From positions 14,147,791 to 14,211,790 of the forward strand of contig CM070520.1 in assembly GCA_036346375.1 (NCBI GenBank): a stretch of 64,000 nt of DNA, read 5' to 3'. Position numbers and translations under genes: made by a program. The notes under the pieces were generated by a model, which searched no databases, was not told the DNA's origin, and was given only the letters and a program-made list of their open reading frames with translations. Below, in pieces: positions 1 to 11,841 of this stretch; positions within the stretch are counted from its first letter, which is position 1; the number at the start of each line of letters is the position of its first letter. This DNA comes from Guadua angustifolia. Its lineage: Eukaryota; Streptophyta; Magnoliopsida; Poales; Poaceae.

Positions 1-760
1 AACAAGAGCACACTCGGCATAGGTTCATCTACTCCGAGTGTGCACTCGGTTTGTTATTTTCACACTCGCCCCAAAACTGGATTCTTGTAGTGACTCTATC
101 ATCTAGACCGCGATCTAACGACCCTCCTTGATCCGAGTAGCTCCTAGCTAGCATCTCATCCATTCCTTGTCTTCTAGGTTTGCACTGACTCCGTCTCCGA
201 TCATCTTCCGGTGAACCTCGACTGACTGGACCTCTGACACTCCTTGCCTAGTCACGGTCATCTTTCGCCTCACCATGATCAAGGCCCAATGTCTTGCAAC
301 CACTAAAGACAAGAAAAACCCATCACATAGCAATGTCCAAAAAGATATGCAATAATCATCACAAAATCATCAAATATATCCAATTTTGCTCATAAGAGCC
401 GATGCTACCGCTCTCACAAGACCGGTAGTACCGCCTCACTGAAAATCAGAAAAACACTCTCTCTAGAATTTTCATACCGCTCTAAAGGGCTAGTGCTACC
501 ACTCGCCCGGTAGCATCGGGATACCATGGCTGGTAGCACTCGGCTACTAGATCCCCAAAACACCCTCTCGAGTTTTTACACACCATCTTGGTGGGCCAGT
601 GCTAGCGCTTGTTCGGTAGCACCGAGCTACCATGGCTAGCAGCACTGGGTTGCCAGATCCCTCAAATGCTTTAAATTCAATTTAAACTCCAATTTATCCC
701 TCAAACTCAAATACTACTAGCTTAAACAATATCAATAACTCATTACACACATGGGTAGAC
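1..760. repeat. LTR-like remnant with CGGTAGYACCG words
   Basis: No coding frame stands out here. Positions 408-660 carry scattered short dyads such as CGGTAGTACCG and CGGTAGCACCG, in spacing and style like the word clusters in the U3 parts of the solo LTRs at 2240-3810 and 23076-26304. I read this as a piece of a related LTR whose ends I cannot place. The orientation is unknown. Confidence 0.35.
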
Positions 761-1803
761 CTTCACATGGTCTTTCACATAAACTCATGAGGTGGTTATG
801 AAGAACCTAAATAACTAAGAAGCCACAATCCAACTTATCCAAAGTAAGAGGTGTATTAGAGGATTAGAGGCTAGGTTATTCTTTAGTATTAGATTCTTGT
901 ATAGAGCAAAGATAGAAGGTTTCTAAAAGGTTTGAGAGGGTTATGTGAGAGTGACTGTCGATGTCATGACCTTGGGTCTCGTAATCGAACTTATGTAAAT
1001 TTTATTATATGTGGGTCCCTGGATATTGAAATGGAGACAATGGAAATAATAGGAGTGCTTCTTTATTAGCCAAGCGGCTGCGACATAAATGTTCTAATTA
1101 CACAATGATCTATGTGATTGCAGAAGGCTAATCACAGATTACAAATGATGCGGGATTGCGAATGACTTTATGTTGCGAATGCCATTAGGTTGCGAATGCC
1201 AGAGCAGATGTCCTCCACAGCGTGGAGTGGCCCCCCTATTTATCCTTGATGAAGAGACGATAGTTGAATTCCGGGAGACGTCTTCCCACCAAATGGTGTC
1301 TTCTCGCCAAAGGATGCCTTTTCTGGTGACAACTTCCAAGTGGTTTTGCCTTTCTGTCATGTAACTATCCGCACAGAGTTCTTTGTGGGGGAAAACCACT
1401 CTGACTAGTCTGCTAGTCGGGGTGGCCATATCATTGGTCAGCGATAACCAGTGTGAAGCTGAGTCTAACCATCATTGACTGAATTGGTCAGAAATCTAAC
1501 AGTTCGGATCAGGATGGGCTTTATTTGATATGTTATAGGCCTATTTTATCAATACATGGTCACGAATTATAATAAAGGGCCTAAATGGAAAACAAGGTTT
1601 TAATCCTTGTCAGTGACAATCCCTTATACTCTTTTGAGCTTGTGCTTCAAGAATTTATGTGGGCTTAGCCAAATCTCTCTCTCTCTCATCATGGTTGCTT
1701 TGTTGTTATTTTGGTTATCTCTACAACATTCATCTTCTTCGTGCATGCTCATGTTGTGTCTCACAAAGCTCTAATCCTATCCAGAGGCTCCTGTGCGTAA
1801 AAA
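761..1803. other. Intergenic or degenerate leader, no gene seen
   Basis: No conserved protein frame, RNA gene or clear repeat boundary was found. It lies directly before a primer-binding-site-like sequence at about 1804, so its right part may be the 5' LTR of the decayed plus-strand Copia element. I could not match it to the putative 3' LTR at 5050. Confidence 0.3.
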
Positions 1804-2239
1804 GGGGTATCAGAATGTAACAAGTTGTTTTAGAGCCAAAGCCAAATTAATCAGATTTGTGAGAATGTTGGTAAAGTGTTAGGTGGAACAAAATCAAGAT
1901 CGATGTTAATGATGTGGAATCAAGAGGAGAAATTTGATGGTGAAGGAAATTTCAGCTTGTGGTAATATATAGTGAAGGATATCCTTGTTTAACAAGAGTT
2001 AATTGTTGCTCTTGAAGGTGACAAACAGTAAAAGATGTCCGCTGAAGACTAGAAGATGATGGAGCGGAAGGCCGTTAGTACACTCTGTCTGTCTCTTCGA
2101 TGAGATAAAGTACTCGGTGATCAAGAAGAATTCACCAAAGAAATAATTGAAGGACTTAGAAGAACTACAAATGACAAAGTCACTAACAAACCCGTGGGCA
2201 CTAAAGTGACAACTATATACGGTTGCACATGGAGGAAGG
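1804..2239 (+). pseudogene. Copia gag remnant, 5' part
   Basis: A GGTATCAGAA-like primer binding site near 1804 is followed by a decayed plus-strand Copia gag. Reading through stops and shifts gives the family signature: KFDG-NFSLW near 1930, KDILV near 1977, then AVSTLCLSL near 2075, the usual UBN2-type gag N-terminus. At least four in-frame stops are present. The coding text breaks at 2239 and resumes after 3810, so it was split by the LTR inserted between. It is non-functional. Confidence 0.6.
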
Positions 2240-3810
2240 TGTAGGATCAAGGAAAACTGACTAGAGGAGGTGAATAAGAGGTTTTTAAAATTCTTTGCCT
2301 CTAATACAATAATTTAGCAAGTGTGACAAGAATTACAATTTTTCAACAATCAAGGCCTAAATAATCTAGGTTCCACTAAGTGCAACAACAAGCTAAGTGT
2401 AATCAAGTATTGCAATCCTAGGGAAACAATTAATCAATATGATCACTACGAATGTAAATTGCCCAAATTGAGAGATAAGAATGCAAACCACAAGATAAAC
2501 ACAAATATTTATCCTGTGGTCTTTGAGACTTGCTAGTCCCCCTAATCCATGTTGAGGTAGCTTGAACGAATCAAGTTGGCTTCGTGCGCAATTGAGACTT
2601 CCTCAAATCACTAGGGTCAGCTCTTTCCCACTCTACGTAGGTGAGCTCTAACATTTACACCAATATCGGGTCTCTCCACAATCTTCTTTTGAAGAGATCA
2701 CATGTTTCTCCTCCAAATAGTCTAGAAGTCGGCAAACTCTAAGACAATGGATCAATGATGCTTCCTTGAAGGTGCTCAAGTGTCACAAGGCTCAAACAAT
2801 AAATGCACATTTGAATGCTCTCAACAAACCCAAGCATGTGAAATTTAATGCACTAGAGTGAAGAGAGACTTGCAAGGGCTCAAGAGATGTTCAATGAAGT
2901 TATAAACTTGCTCCTTGTTGCAGGAGAGAGGGTATTTATAGCCTCCAACCACTCAACTAGCTGTTTGGGGTGAATCTTAGAAAAAATCATCAAAATTGGC
3001 AGTATCAGCATGCAAGGTGGTGTAGCGTCAACCCCCTTCTAACGGTCGATTCCAAGCTTGTAATACATAGGTACTAACCGTTGCTATAGTACCCCGGTAC
3101 TACCGACATGTAAACCATGGTAGTGCCGACAATTGATCTCAGAAAAGTCTCCAAAGTACCTTCTTTGGAAAATAAGTAACCACAGTATTGCCAGATATGA
3201 ATTTCTAGAGAAAAACCACAGAAAAACATTCTATGGAATATAATTACCGTTTCAACAGGCGGTGCTACTGACTTGTGGTAGTACCTCTATTTGCATGGCA
3301 GTAGTGCTAGTGGCATGAAAAATTGAGAAAATAACATACTCTGGAAAAAGTTTACCAGGCTTGTAGGGCAGTACTATCGGCTTGCGATAGTACTGGCCAC
3401 TACATGGCGGTGTTGCCGACTTTCCGAACTTTGAGTGAGACTTTCAAAGAAGCTTTTCCTTAATGCAACAATTATTTGACATGAATGAGATTTTGAGCCA
3501 TGTGACCTTTAAGCGAATTTCAAGCTACTATACATTAATCCCTCTTAATGGTACGACACCTATTTCTAACAATCTGATCTTTCCTCCAAACTCCGAGCTT
3601 GGTAAAAAGCTAGGAAAAGGTCCTTAAATTTTATACCTTGTCTTTCAACTTGAATCATTGATTGATGTTTTTGGTTCCATGCTTCCACCTTTTCAATGCA
3701 ATGACAAGGACAAACCTTTTTCTCATACACTCAAAAGAATATGTTAGTTCTTTATACTTGATTATCATTAATTACCAAAACTCAATTAAATTAGGGGTCT
3801 ATATGATGTA
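2240..3810 (-). mobile_element. Old solo LTR, SIRE-like, in Copia gag
   Basis: The left end reads TGTAGGATC, like the LTR ends of elements A and B, followed by the G-rich GTGAATA block. The right end resembles the decayed SIRE-type LTR start seen again at 51176. The imperfect flanking 5-mers GAAGG (2235-2239) and GATGG (3811-3815) fit an old target duplication. A minus-strand TATAAATA lies near 2933-2941. CGGTACTACCG (3095-3105) and looser GGTAGTACC-like words follow up to about 3430. No internal region is present, so it is a solo LTR. The exact ends are approximate. Confidence 0.6.
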
Positions 3811-4650
3811 GATGGTACATGGACGTTGACGATCTGAATGTCTTCAGCAAGCTTATCACATAGCTGGCTAGTGTGGATAAGAAAATTGAGGAGAATGATA
3901 AGGTCGTCATATTGGCATCATCTCTAACACCATCATAGGAGAAATTAGTGGTGAATATTCTCTTGGGGAAAAGCACTCTCAACTTCAATGAAGCAGTTTG
4001 ATATCTATTGGAGGTATAGTCTTTGAAAAGGCTATCGAAATCTTTATCCTCAGATGATCAAGCATTAACTGTTGTATATATTGCAGGTAGAAATAAGAGT
4101 TATAGGAAGAAGAAAGCCAAGACCAAAGGCACATGTATATGCTATCTATATGACGAGGAATGTCATATGATAAAGGACTCTCAGGGTTTGAAGCAAATAA
4201 AGGGTGCATGCTTAATAGTGGTAGCAAAAGATGATTCAAATGTACTTGTCATCAATCAGTTAGGTACTTCTCATGGATAGATATTACATTTTGGTTGTTG
4301 CTTCCTATATGTTCGGTGAGAGAGATATTTGACGAAGAATCTCTATGCCCAGCATATGGAACTATTCACTTTGTTGATTGTAAGGAGTATGCAATTATTG
4401 AGGTGGGAACAATTATATTGGAGATGTATGATGGAGCACATTAAGCATTGACGAGAGTTCGGTATGTTCCCGGCTTAAATAAGAATCTAATATATATGAG
4501 GTCACTTGAACTTGAAGGTTGTGAGATATCACTTCAATGTCAAGTCATACAAGTTTCTTGTAAAGAATAGGTAATCATAGAAAGTATCTGGAGCAACAGA
4601 GCATACCGATTGATAGGTAAACCTAAAGGAAGGACAACCAATAGAATGTC
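3811..4650 (+). pseudogene. Copia gag 3' part and protease remnant
   Basis: This continues the gag cut at 2239. Visible are DDLNVFSKLITQLAS with VDKKIEENDK (about 3825-3900), GKSTLNF (3970-3990), and a zinc-knuckle-like CYLYDEECHMIKD (4140-4175) that has lost one knuckle cysteine. From about 4440 to 4530 it reads VRYVPGLNKNLI, the conserved text after the Copia protease. Several stops and shifts break it. The reading fades out by about 4650, so most of integrase and all of RT are gone. Confidence 0.6.
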
Positions 4651-5039
4651 AAATCTCAAATGTAGTTATGTACGGAACTGTAAAGACGGTTGCAAAATCT
4701 AGCAAGCACAAATGCGAAGGTGTGAACTATTGGAAGAAGGAAGATGTGGTGGGACAAATCATGTGGTACCAACAAGCAGGTAGAGCTCGAAGGCAGTACA
4801 AATCTATGGAATGGAGGGCTACAAGAATAGGATGTGTGATTAACCAAACTACACAAAGAAATAACTCTCAGATGGAGGGTTCAGAAGGCTAAGAACGAAC
4901 ACCAACACACACAATACGGTGATGTGCATAAGCCCCTATGGTAGGGGAACTCCTAAAGGTGGGAATAAAAACAAAAAATGCGAAGCTGAATTGGAGCGAG
5001 TTCTTAGAGGAGCACAACGACTTCAACGGATAAGAGTTA
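4651..5039 (+). other. Degenerate Copia internal sequence
   Basis: This stretch lies between the gag/protease remnant and the polypurine tract of the same element. The short plus-strand frame at 4668-4892 has no recognisable domain. It is most likely deleted, decayed pol or 3' untranslated sequence. Confidence 0.3.
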
Positions 5040-5463
5040 AGGTGGAGATTGTTAATTATGGTTACTCATATCTAGTCTTTTAGGATTTAAAAAGGTGTGC
5101 TAGATGAATCCTAATAGGATAAGAATTTCTACTTTCTTTCAGAGTAGGATTCCTACTTACTTTGAAGGAGGACTAAGTGGGCTATATAAACCAATAGGGT
5201 AGTCACAAAGAACCCAAGCAACCAAGAAAAACATTTGCATGGTTGCATCCATGTAGATATGCTTCAAAGTGCAATCCCACAAAATTGAGTTGGACCTGAC
5301 TGAGGGTGCTGAGCAAAAAGATGAAGAAACACAGGGTGGTTTGGGAAGTTATCCCTTCTTATTAGTCAATGGAGAAGGAAGAAGACTCCTTGTAGTCAAT
5401 GGGGAAGGAAGAAGTCTCCTTAATCAATTTTGAGGCCCAAATTCGTATCATTTTAGTCCAACA
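5040..5463 (+). repeat. Putative polypurine tract and 3' LTR of decayed Copia
   Basis: AGGTGGAGAT at about 5040-5049 is the usual plant Copia polypurine tract. It is directly followed by TGTTAATTATGG, a plausible LTR start at 5050. A TATA-like CTATATAAACC lies near 5173. The right end is uncertain; a TCCAACA at about 5463 is one possible end. No matching 5' LTR was recognised, so the call rests on the tract and the TG start. Confidence 0.4.
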
Positions 5464-5817
5464 TTCTAATACTCAAGTAGTTCCTCCAGCAAAATCCAAT
5501 GCCCAAAGATAGCAGGGCCAATGTGTTTCTCATGAGATTTAGAAGATCTATTAGTCTGCTAATTAAGTAGGATAAAGCCCTAACAGAAAACTTTCGGTGC
5601 TCCAAAGAGTAAGAAAGGTAATTCCAGTCATTGGATCGCCCGTGGATGGCTCAGATCAAGAGAATCTGTGAGGATGTTCGATCTGAGTCGTCCATTGCTC
5701 GAACAAATGAGATGGCCGAAAGGACTGGCTCCTTCCTCCAGGAAGCAGCGCCCTGATAAATTTCACACACTCCAATAGTGTATGTGTGCCTCTGCATTTC
5801 TCTCTGAGCTCAAAGCT
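5464..5817. other. Non-coding spacer
   Basis: I see no gene or repeat boundary. Its right end forms the target site (CAGAC, 5818-5822) of the Copia element that follows. Confidence 0.3.
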
Positions 5818-5822
5818 CAGAC

Positions 5823-6299
5823 TGTTGAATTATCTTAAGGATCTTAGAGCGTAATCCAACACCTAGATGTTGTAGCTTAGGGGAAATACCTTCCGGGTTG
5901 GAGTTACTCGAGGAAGCCATCGCCGATTACGAAGAGGATGTGGCGATGCGCTCGGATGGAGAGGAAGCAGAGGCAGCGCAGACCCACGGCGACGCGAATC
6001 CCTTCTCTTCCCGTGTGTGTCCTTCCTGGCGATCGGACTGAGAGGAAGAAGAAGGATGAAGATGGAACGGCGGCGGCCTTCCCGTCACTCCCCGCGCTAG
6101 GGTTAGATCGGATCGTGTGTTTGTGTCTGGCACGAGTAGCAACGGCAAACGTTGGTTCGCGTGCAGGGGTCGTGCCTCCTTTTATATGGCGTGGGTGCGA
6201 CAGGGGGCCGCAACCATAAAGGTTGTTGCGCCCCCGATCAGGGCGCAAACGTGGGTAGGACTCGGTCTTTGACCGAGCCACCCGAGATCAAAACTAACA
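5823..6299 (-). repeat. 3' LTR of Copia element
   Basis: The element lies on the minus strand, so this is its downstream LTR. On that strand it starts TGTTAGTTTT and ends CAACA. It is the same length as the partner LTR and differs from it by about nine substitutions. Long minus-strand open frames inside it recur identically in the other LTR and are not genes. Confidence 0.95.
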
Positions 6300-6312
6300 T
6301 TCTCCCCCTTGA
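6300..6312 (-). other. Polypurine tract
   Basis: On the minus strand this reads AAGGGGGAGAA directly before the LTR start. It is the standard primer for plus-strand DNA synthesis in plant Copia elements. Confidence 0.85.
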
Positions 6313-6500
6313 TCTCAAACTTAGAACAACTTAACTTGACATTAATTCCGCTCCTCAATAGATTAGCGCACAAAGACCAAGGCGTTGCAATAGCCAGTTA
6401 CGTGCTGTTGAACTCAATGACTATAGTACACCTTTCTATTTCAAAACGAAAACTTAGTCTTATGGGAGATGGTTGCTTATTTGACCCCTTACATCCAGAA

Positions 6501-7865
6501 TCACAGGCTTTTCAATAATCCCATGCCGGCTACATGTTCTCTGAACACATATGGTGATAAGCCCTTAGTTAGCGGATCCACAAGCATTCGCTTGGTACTT
6601 ATATGCTCTAAACTTATGGTTTGATCCTGGATCTTCTCCTTCACAACATAAAACTTAATGTCAATGTGTTTGGCAGCACCACTTGACTTGTTGTTATAGG
6701 AGTAAAATACTGCTGGTTCATTGTTGCAGTATATTGTGAGTGGCCTTTCTATGCTGTCCACCACTCTTAATCCGGGTACGAATTTCTTAAGCCATAGTGC
6801 CTGCCCGGTTGTCTCATAACAAGCTACAAACTCAGCATGCATTGTCAACGATGCAGTGACAGTTTGTTTGGAGCTTTTCCACGAAATAGCTCCCCCTGCG
6901 AGGGTGAATACATAACCTGATGTTGATTTCTTAGTATCTACACACCCCGCAAAATCTGCGTCAGAGTAACCCACAATCTCGAGAGCACTCGACTTTCTGT
7001 ACGTTAACATGAGGTCTTTAGTCCCTTGCAAATACCGCAAGACTTTCTTAACGGCTTTCCAGTGATCTATTCCTGGATTTGACTGATATCTGCCAAGCAT
7101 CCCGGTTACAAATGGTGAGTCAGGGCGAGTACAAACTTGAGCATACATTATACTTCCGGCAATTTGAAGCATATGGGCCGATTTCATTTGATCGATCTCA
7201 TATTGGTTCCTGGGACATTGAAAATTTCCAAACTTATCACCCTTGACTATTGGGGCAGGCGAAGCCTTACACGCATGCATACTGTATTTCTTTAGAACCT
7301 TTTCTAAGTATGCCTTTTGCGATAGGCCTAATACCCCTTTTGTTCTATCTCGGTGAATCTCAATTCCTAAGACATAAGATGCCTCACCGAGATCTTTCAT
7401 TTCAAAATTTGAGGATAAGAAGTTCTTAGTTTCCAGAAGTAGATTTTTATCGCTACTTGCCAGCAGGATATCATCTACATACAGGACTAGAAAAATGAAT
7501 TTTCCATTCTTAAACTTAGCATAGATGCAATTATCTTCCTCATTTTCCTTAAAATCAAAACTTCTTATAATCTCATCAAACTTAAGGTACCACTGTCTAG
7601 ACGCTTGCTTTAGTCCATAAATGGATTTCTTCAGTCGGCATCCCATATTTTCTTTGCCTTCCATGACAAAACCTTTGGGTTGAGCCATGCATACATTTTC
7701 GTATAGATCCCCGTTAAGGAATGCCGTCTTAACATCCGTCTGATGTAATTCTAAATCGTAATGTGCTACAAGCGCCATAATGATTCTAAAAGAATCCTTT
7801 GTTGAAACAGGCGAGAAGGTTTCATTATAATCTATTCCTTCTCTCTGAGTGAAGCCTTTAGCCAC
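6501..7865 (-). pseudogene. Copia reverse transcriptase and RNase H
   Basis: This is the C-terminal third of the Copia polyprotein, 454 codons from the first methionine after an upstream stop. RT motifs are intact: TDVKTAFLNG with the first catalytic Asp, the KKSIYGLKQA block, and YVDDILLA, the Copia YVDD active site. RNase H follows, with YSDADFAGC, KSTSGY, HAEFVA (catalytic Glu), and a C-terminal KHIDIKF / DPLTKGL tail. It is in the same frame as the integrase segment. The two are separated by a TAA at 7962-7964, where family members have a sense codon, and the text continues up to that stop. It would serve in cDNA synthesis in the virus-like particle if the stop were absent. Confidence 0.92.
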
Positions 7866-7961
7866 GAGCCTTGCTTTGAATCTTTCAAGATTCCCTCTGG
7901 AGTCATGTTTAGTTTTGTAGACCCATTTACAGCCTACTGTTTTGGCTTCTTTAGGAATTTC

Positions 7962-10082
7962 TTATAAGTCCCATACCTTATTTGTGCTCATGGACATCAT
8001 TTCATCTTCCATGGCTGCAAGCCACTTAGATGAATGGGGACTTCTCATGGCTTCCTCAAAAGAGGTGGGATCATCCTCTATCTCTAACTCTTCACTTACA
8101 TAGACTTCATAATCAGCAGAAATAGCCGATCTCCTGTTTCGTTGTGACCTCCTAAGAGGTTCTTGAGCAAGTACGTTGCTCACTATAGAAGGCTGCTGTG
8201 GCTCTTCAGGTGCAGCTACAATAGAATCTAGGGGCTCCATAATTACAGGAGCCTCAGGCACGTCAATAGCTGCACTAGGAGAACTAATAGCAGGTGTTGC
8301 AACAACTGGAGGTGCAACGACAACAGGTATCGAGAAAATGGGCTCTTGAATCATCGGAGTTGGGGCATAGACCCGCTTCTCTTCAAGGCTTATTTCTCGG
8401 GGTACCATGCTCCCCCTGATCATTTCTTCTTCCAAGAACACAGTGTGTCTTGTTTCTACAAACTTAGTCTGTCTGTCAGGACAGTAGAAACGGTACCCTT
8501 TTGATCTTTCAGGATAGCCAATGAAATGGCAACTGACGGTCTTAGCATCTAACTTTCCAATATTTGGATTGAATACTTTAGCCTCAGCCGGACAGCCCCA
8601 CACATGTAAATAATTTAGTGTGGGCTTCCTCCCAGTCCATAACTCATATGGTGTTTTAGACACCGACTTACTGGGGACCCGATTAAGAATATAGGCAGCT
8701 GTTTTTAATGCCTCCATCCATAGACTAATCGGTAAGGTGGAGTAGCTTATCATACTTCGTACCATATCCATTAATGTGCGGTTACGCCTTTCAGCTACTC
8801 CATTTTGCTGAGGTTCGCCCAGCATAGAATACTGGGCTACTATGCTATTTTCCTGCAGGTACCTCGCAAAAGGTCCAAGAACTTGGCCATAAGGGGTATG
8901 TCTACCGTAGTACTCCCCTCCACGGTCTGATCTTACTACTTTAATCTTTAGATCATGCTGATTTTCAACTTTAGCCTTAAATATTTTAAACTTATCTAAT
9001 GCTTCTGATCGTTCTTTAATTGGATAGATATAGCCATAACGCGAAAAATCATCAGTGAATGTTATGAATGAATCAAAACCATCCACTGTCTTCACAGGAA
9101 AAGGACCACAGATGTCTGCGTGAACAATTTCTAAAATTCCTGTGCTTCGTTTGGCATCTTTCTTAATCTGCTTAGCATATTTGCCCTTAATGCAATCAAT
9201 GCGGTGATCTGAATCTGAGAAGTCTAACGGGTGGAGAATTTCTTCTTTGATTAATCTCTCAATCCTCCCCCTCGAAATATGGCCTAAGCGACAGTGCCAT
9301 AATTTCGAAGACATCTCAGTCTCACTTCTCTTACGCTTCTTACATTCATTCATCGATGAAGAGGCATTCACAACATTCACATCATCATTTTGGGAAACTA
9401 AATAAAGCTTGTCTTGTCGGATGGCAAGACCAACATCAACATTATTAAACTTAATTAAACATCTATTGTTCCCAAAATGACATAAATAGCCATCATCATC
9501 CAGGCAGGATACTGAAATCAAATTCCTCCTCATGGAGGGTACAACTAAAACATTATGTAAATGAAGAATGAAGCCATTATCTAATTCTAATGGGAGTTCT
9601 CCGATGGCTTCAACATCTTCCTCGACGCCGTTGGCGACTCTAATGCTTCTTTCTCCTCTTTTCAGGATCCTCTTCGTATGGAATCCCTGCAAAGAATTTG
9701 CAACATGAACAGTTGCACCTGAGTCAATCCACCATGTATGAGTGGGAAAATCTAAGTACAGGGATTCATCTATGAATGTAATTTGATACTTACCATTCTT
9801 GTTCAGCCATTTAAGGAACTCAACGCAGTCCTTCATGTAGTGTCCTTTCTGATTGCAATGTCTACATGTATCCTTGTCCACCTCTGCTGGACCCTTGCCT
9901 TTGCCTTCATAAGGCTTCTGGCCAAGGGAAAATTTCTTATTATGAGGTTTTCCCTTATTCTTAAAAGAAGGCTTAGACTTGCTCTGAAAATTGCTCTTTT
10001 TATGTGGAGATGACTTGAAATGATTGATATGGTCAAGTCTTTGAGCTCTAAGCCTTTCTTGTTCTTGAGCACACATAGCCAT
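7962..10082 (-). pseudogene. Copia zinc knuckle, protease and integrase
   Basis: This is the middle of the polyprotein (706 codons from an internal Met). In order it has a basic linker and a CCHC knuckle, CRHCNQKGHYMKDC (about residues 73-86). The aspartic protease active site IDSGATVHVA comes next, then the pre-integrase WHCRLGH motif, where the first Cys of the usual CxxC is replaced. The integrase core carries HADICGPF, SDRGGEY and NGVAERRNRT, giving the D, D, E catalytic residues. It ends at KVWDL followed by a TAA at 7962. It begins just after a TAG at 10098-10100, in the same frame as gag, so gag-pol was once one uninterrupted product. Confidence 0.92.
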
Positions 10083-10097
10083 TAATTTTTCTATACT

Positions 10098-10690
10098 CTA
10101 TTTTTCATTTATGGAGTTGTAATTTACTGCAAAAGTCTCATATTCCTTAGGCAAGGAGTTTATGATAAATTGCACTAAATATCCTTCTGAAATCTCTATT
10201 TCCATGGTTTTCAGCTTAGTGGCTATGTTGCTCATCTTCAGAATGTACTCTCTAATGTTACTTTGTCCATCAAACTTCTCATTTGCAAGTCTTTGCATAA
10301 GAGAGTTTGCATACATCTTAGTAGAGCCAGTGAACTGACTCTGAACTTTGCTAAGGTATTCCTTAGCACTAGCACATTCTGGGATGGCACCCCTTATACC
10401 TTCCACGATGGAGTTCTTAATTACCATCATGCATTTTCTGTTCGAATTTTCCCACTTCACACGCTCTAAGTCGTATGCCATTCTTATGGTAGCATTATTT
10501 TCTGCACCCGGTTGACCCTCAGGGATCAGTTGGGGCTCAGTGGGACGATCATGCAAAATTGCATAATCGATGTCTGAGAGAGCAAGTGCCATCTCAATCT
10601 TCTCCCTCCAAGAGGGATAATTCCCCCCATTCAGGGGCTCAATAGCAGAGATCAGACTTAGAACATTTGAAGTGTTCGCAGCTTCAAAAG
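10098..10690 (-). pseudogene. Copia gag (UBN2-type)
   Basis: The first ATG in frame is at 10592, giving 164 codons. Gag-like sequence (SLISAIEPLNGGNYPSW) continues upstream in frame to about 10690 with no ATG before a stop, so the real start has been lost or lies on a spliced leader. The ORF ends NEK followed by TAG. The family usually has a Trp there (TGG), so one G-to-A change explains the break, and the frame resumes at once with SIEKLMAMCAQE. The product would be the capsid/nucleocapsid precursor. Confidence 0.85.
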
Positions 10691-10835
10691 AAAATATAAC
10701 TTAATCAGAATACTGAAATAAAATGCATGAATTAATTTAACGTTGGTTCAATTAAAACATGCTCTTAACAGGAAAATTTGTTCTACTTCTAAATCACCGT
10801 TGGGCAGAATTAGAATAGAACAAAACTTAAACTTA

Positions 10836-10962
10836 ATTATTGTGGTAAATTTTATCATCAACTTTGGTCAGAAGATAAAATTCCCACACTGAGAATAAGC
10901 TTAATATAATTATTATGGCAAATTTTATCATCAACGTTGGTCAGAAGATAAAATTCCCATAC
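10836..10962. repeat. Direct repeat pair in Copia leader
   Basis: Two copies of a roughly 55-bp block (AATTATTRTGG...AAAATTCCCA) start at about 10836 and 10908, period 72 bp. A weaker third copy follows near 10976. They lie in the 5' untranslated leader between gag and the primer binding site. Confidence 0.7.
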
Positions 10963-11140
10963 TAAAACAAACTTGACATAATTTTTCTAATCAAATTTTC
11001 ACGTTGGATCCAATTTAATTAGAAAAATTAACTTAAATTTAGCAGCGGAAACATATCTTATCACAGTGCTTAAATTAATTCATCACAGCAGCAAAAATAA
11101 TAATTTTCTTTGTTCTTTGTACCTTTATTCATAGTAGTAA

Positions 11141-11725
11141 AACATTTCAAAATGGCCCGAAGGCCTACTCTCTGTGCCTTGGGTCACGAGCCAAGCAAAC
11201 TTGGGCTGGGCGGTCGATGCTCCCACTTTGGGCAAGCAGCCCATCCGAGCCGTGCTTCCCCTACGCCGTCGGATCAAGGCGGACGGCTGAGATCGCATCG
11301 GCGCTGAATAAAAGACCAAAAATTTCAGACCCCCCCCAAAACCCTAATCTCATTTTTCGCTTCGTCTCCCACCTTCTTCGTCTTCACTGCGCGAGAGAGA
11401 GAGAGAGCCGAGGAAGGAGGAAGCGGTGGCGCCGTCTGCAGGCCCCCTCGCCGGTGCGCATGACCGCCCGTGGGTGGACATGGCGCCGTCGAGTGGCCCT
11501 GCGGCGGTGCCCTAAGCCGCGCGCGGAGGCGCGTCGCACGAGGGCGCGGAGGCGCGGAGGCGGCTAAGGAGTGGCTTCTTCCCGTGGCCGCCATCCATGA
11601 CAACGAGCACGGCGACCCCAGGTAGGGATTCTTTCTCCTTTTTCTTAGTGTGGTTCTTCGGGATTTTGGGGAAAATGGCGCTAGGGTTTCCTGATTTGGG
11701 GAGAAATTCCGATCTAGGGTTCATA
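11141..11725 (+). other. GC-rich gene-like block in Copia leader
   Basis: This part of the element's leader reads like a plant gene 5' end on the strand opposite to the element. It has a GCCGTCGGATCAAGGCGGACGG promoter-style stretch near 11262, AAACCCTAATCTC near 11339, and a CT/GA-rich 5' UTR-like run near 11390. A GC-rich region with ATG near 11597 is followed by a possible donor CAG/GTAGGG near 11620. I recognise no protein. It could be captured host sequence or simply this family's leader. The frames are open on both strands, which is common in GC-rich DNA. Confidence 0.35.
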
Positions 11726-11828
11726 GCTTAGAGCAAAAACTGTCCTTCCTCTCCTTCTAATTGCTTCGAATGCTATAATCCCGAAGGGATTCTTCATCTA
11801 GGGTTACAATTAGGCACTAGAAAACGAA

Positions 11829-11840
11829 GCTCTGATACCA
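11829..11840 (-). other. Primer binding site (initiator tRNA-Met)
   Basis: On the minus strand this is TGGTATCAGAGC, the 12-nt match to the 3' end of plant initiator tRNA-Met used by most Copia elements. It lies 1 nt inside the 5' LTR. It is not a tRNA gene. Confidence 0.95.
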
Positions 11841-11841
11841 T

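Noticed and set aside
5904..6281. 125-codon minus-strand frame, repeated almost identically at 11923-12300
   Set aside because: The two copies are simply the two LTRs of the Copia element. The frame overlaps the LTR promoter and has no known domain.
11829..11840. tRNA-like matches beside LTRs (also 28749, 35925, 62953)
   Set aside because: These are 12-nt primer binding sites complementary to initiator tRNA-Met. No cloverleaf surrounds them, so they are not tRNA genes.
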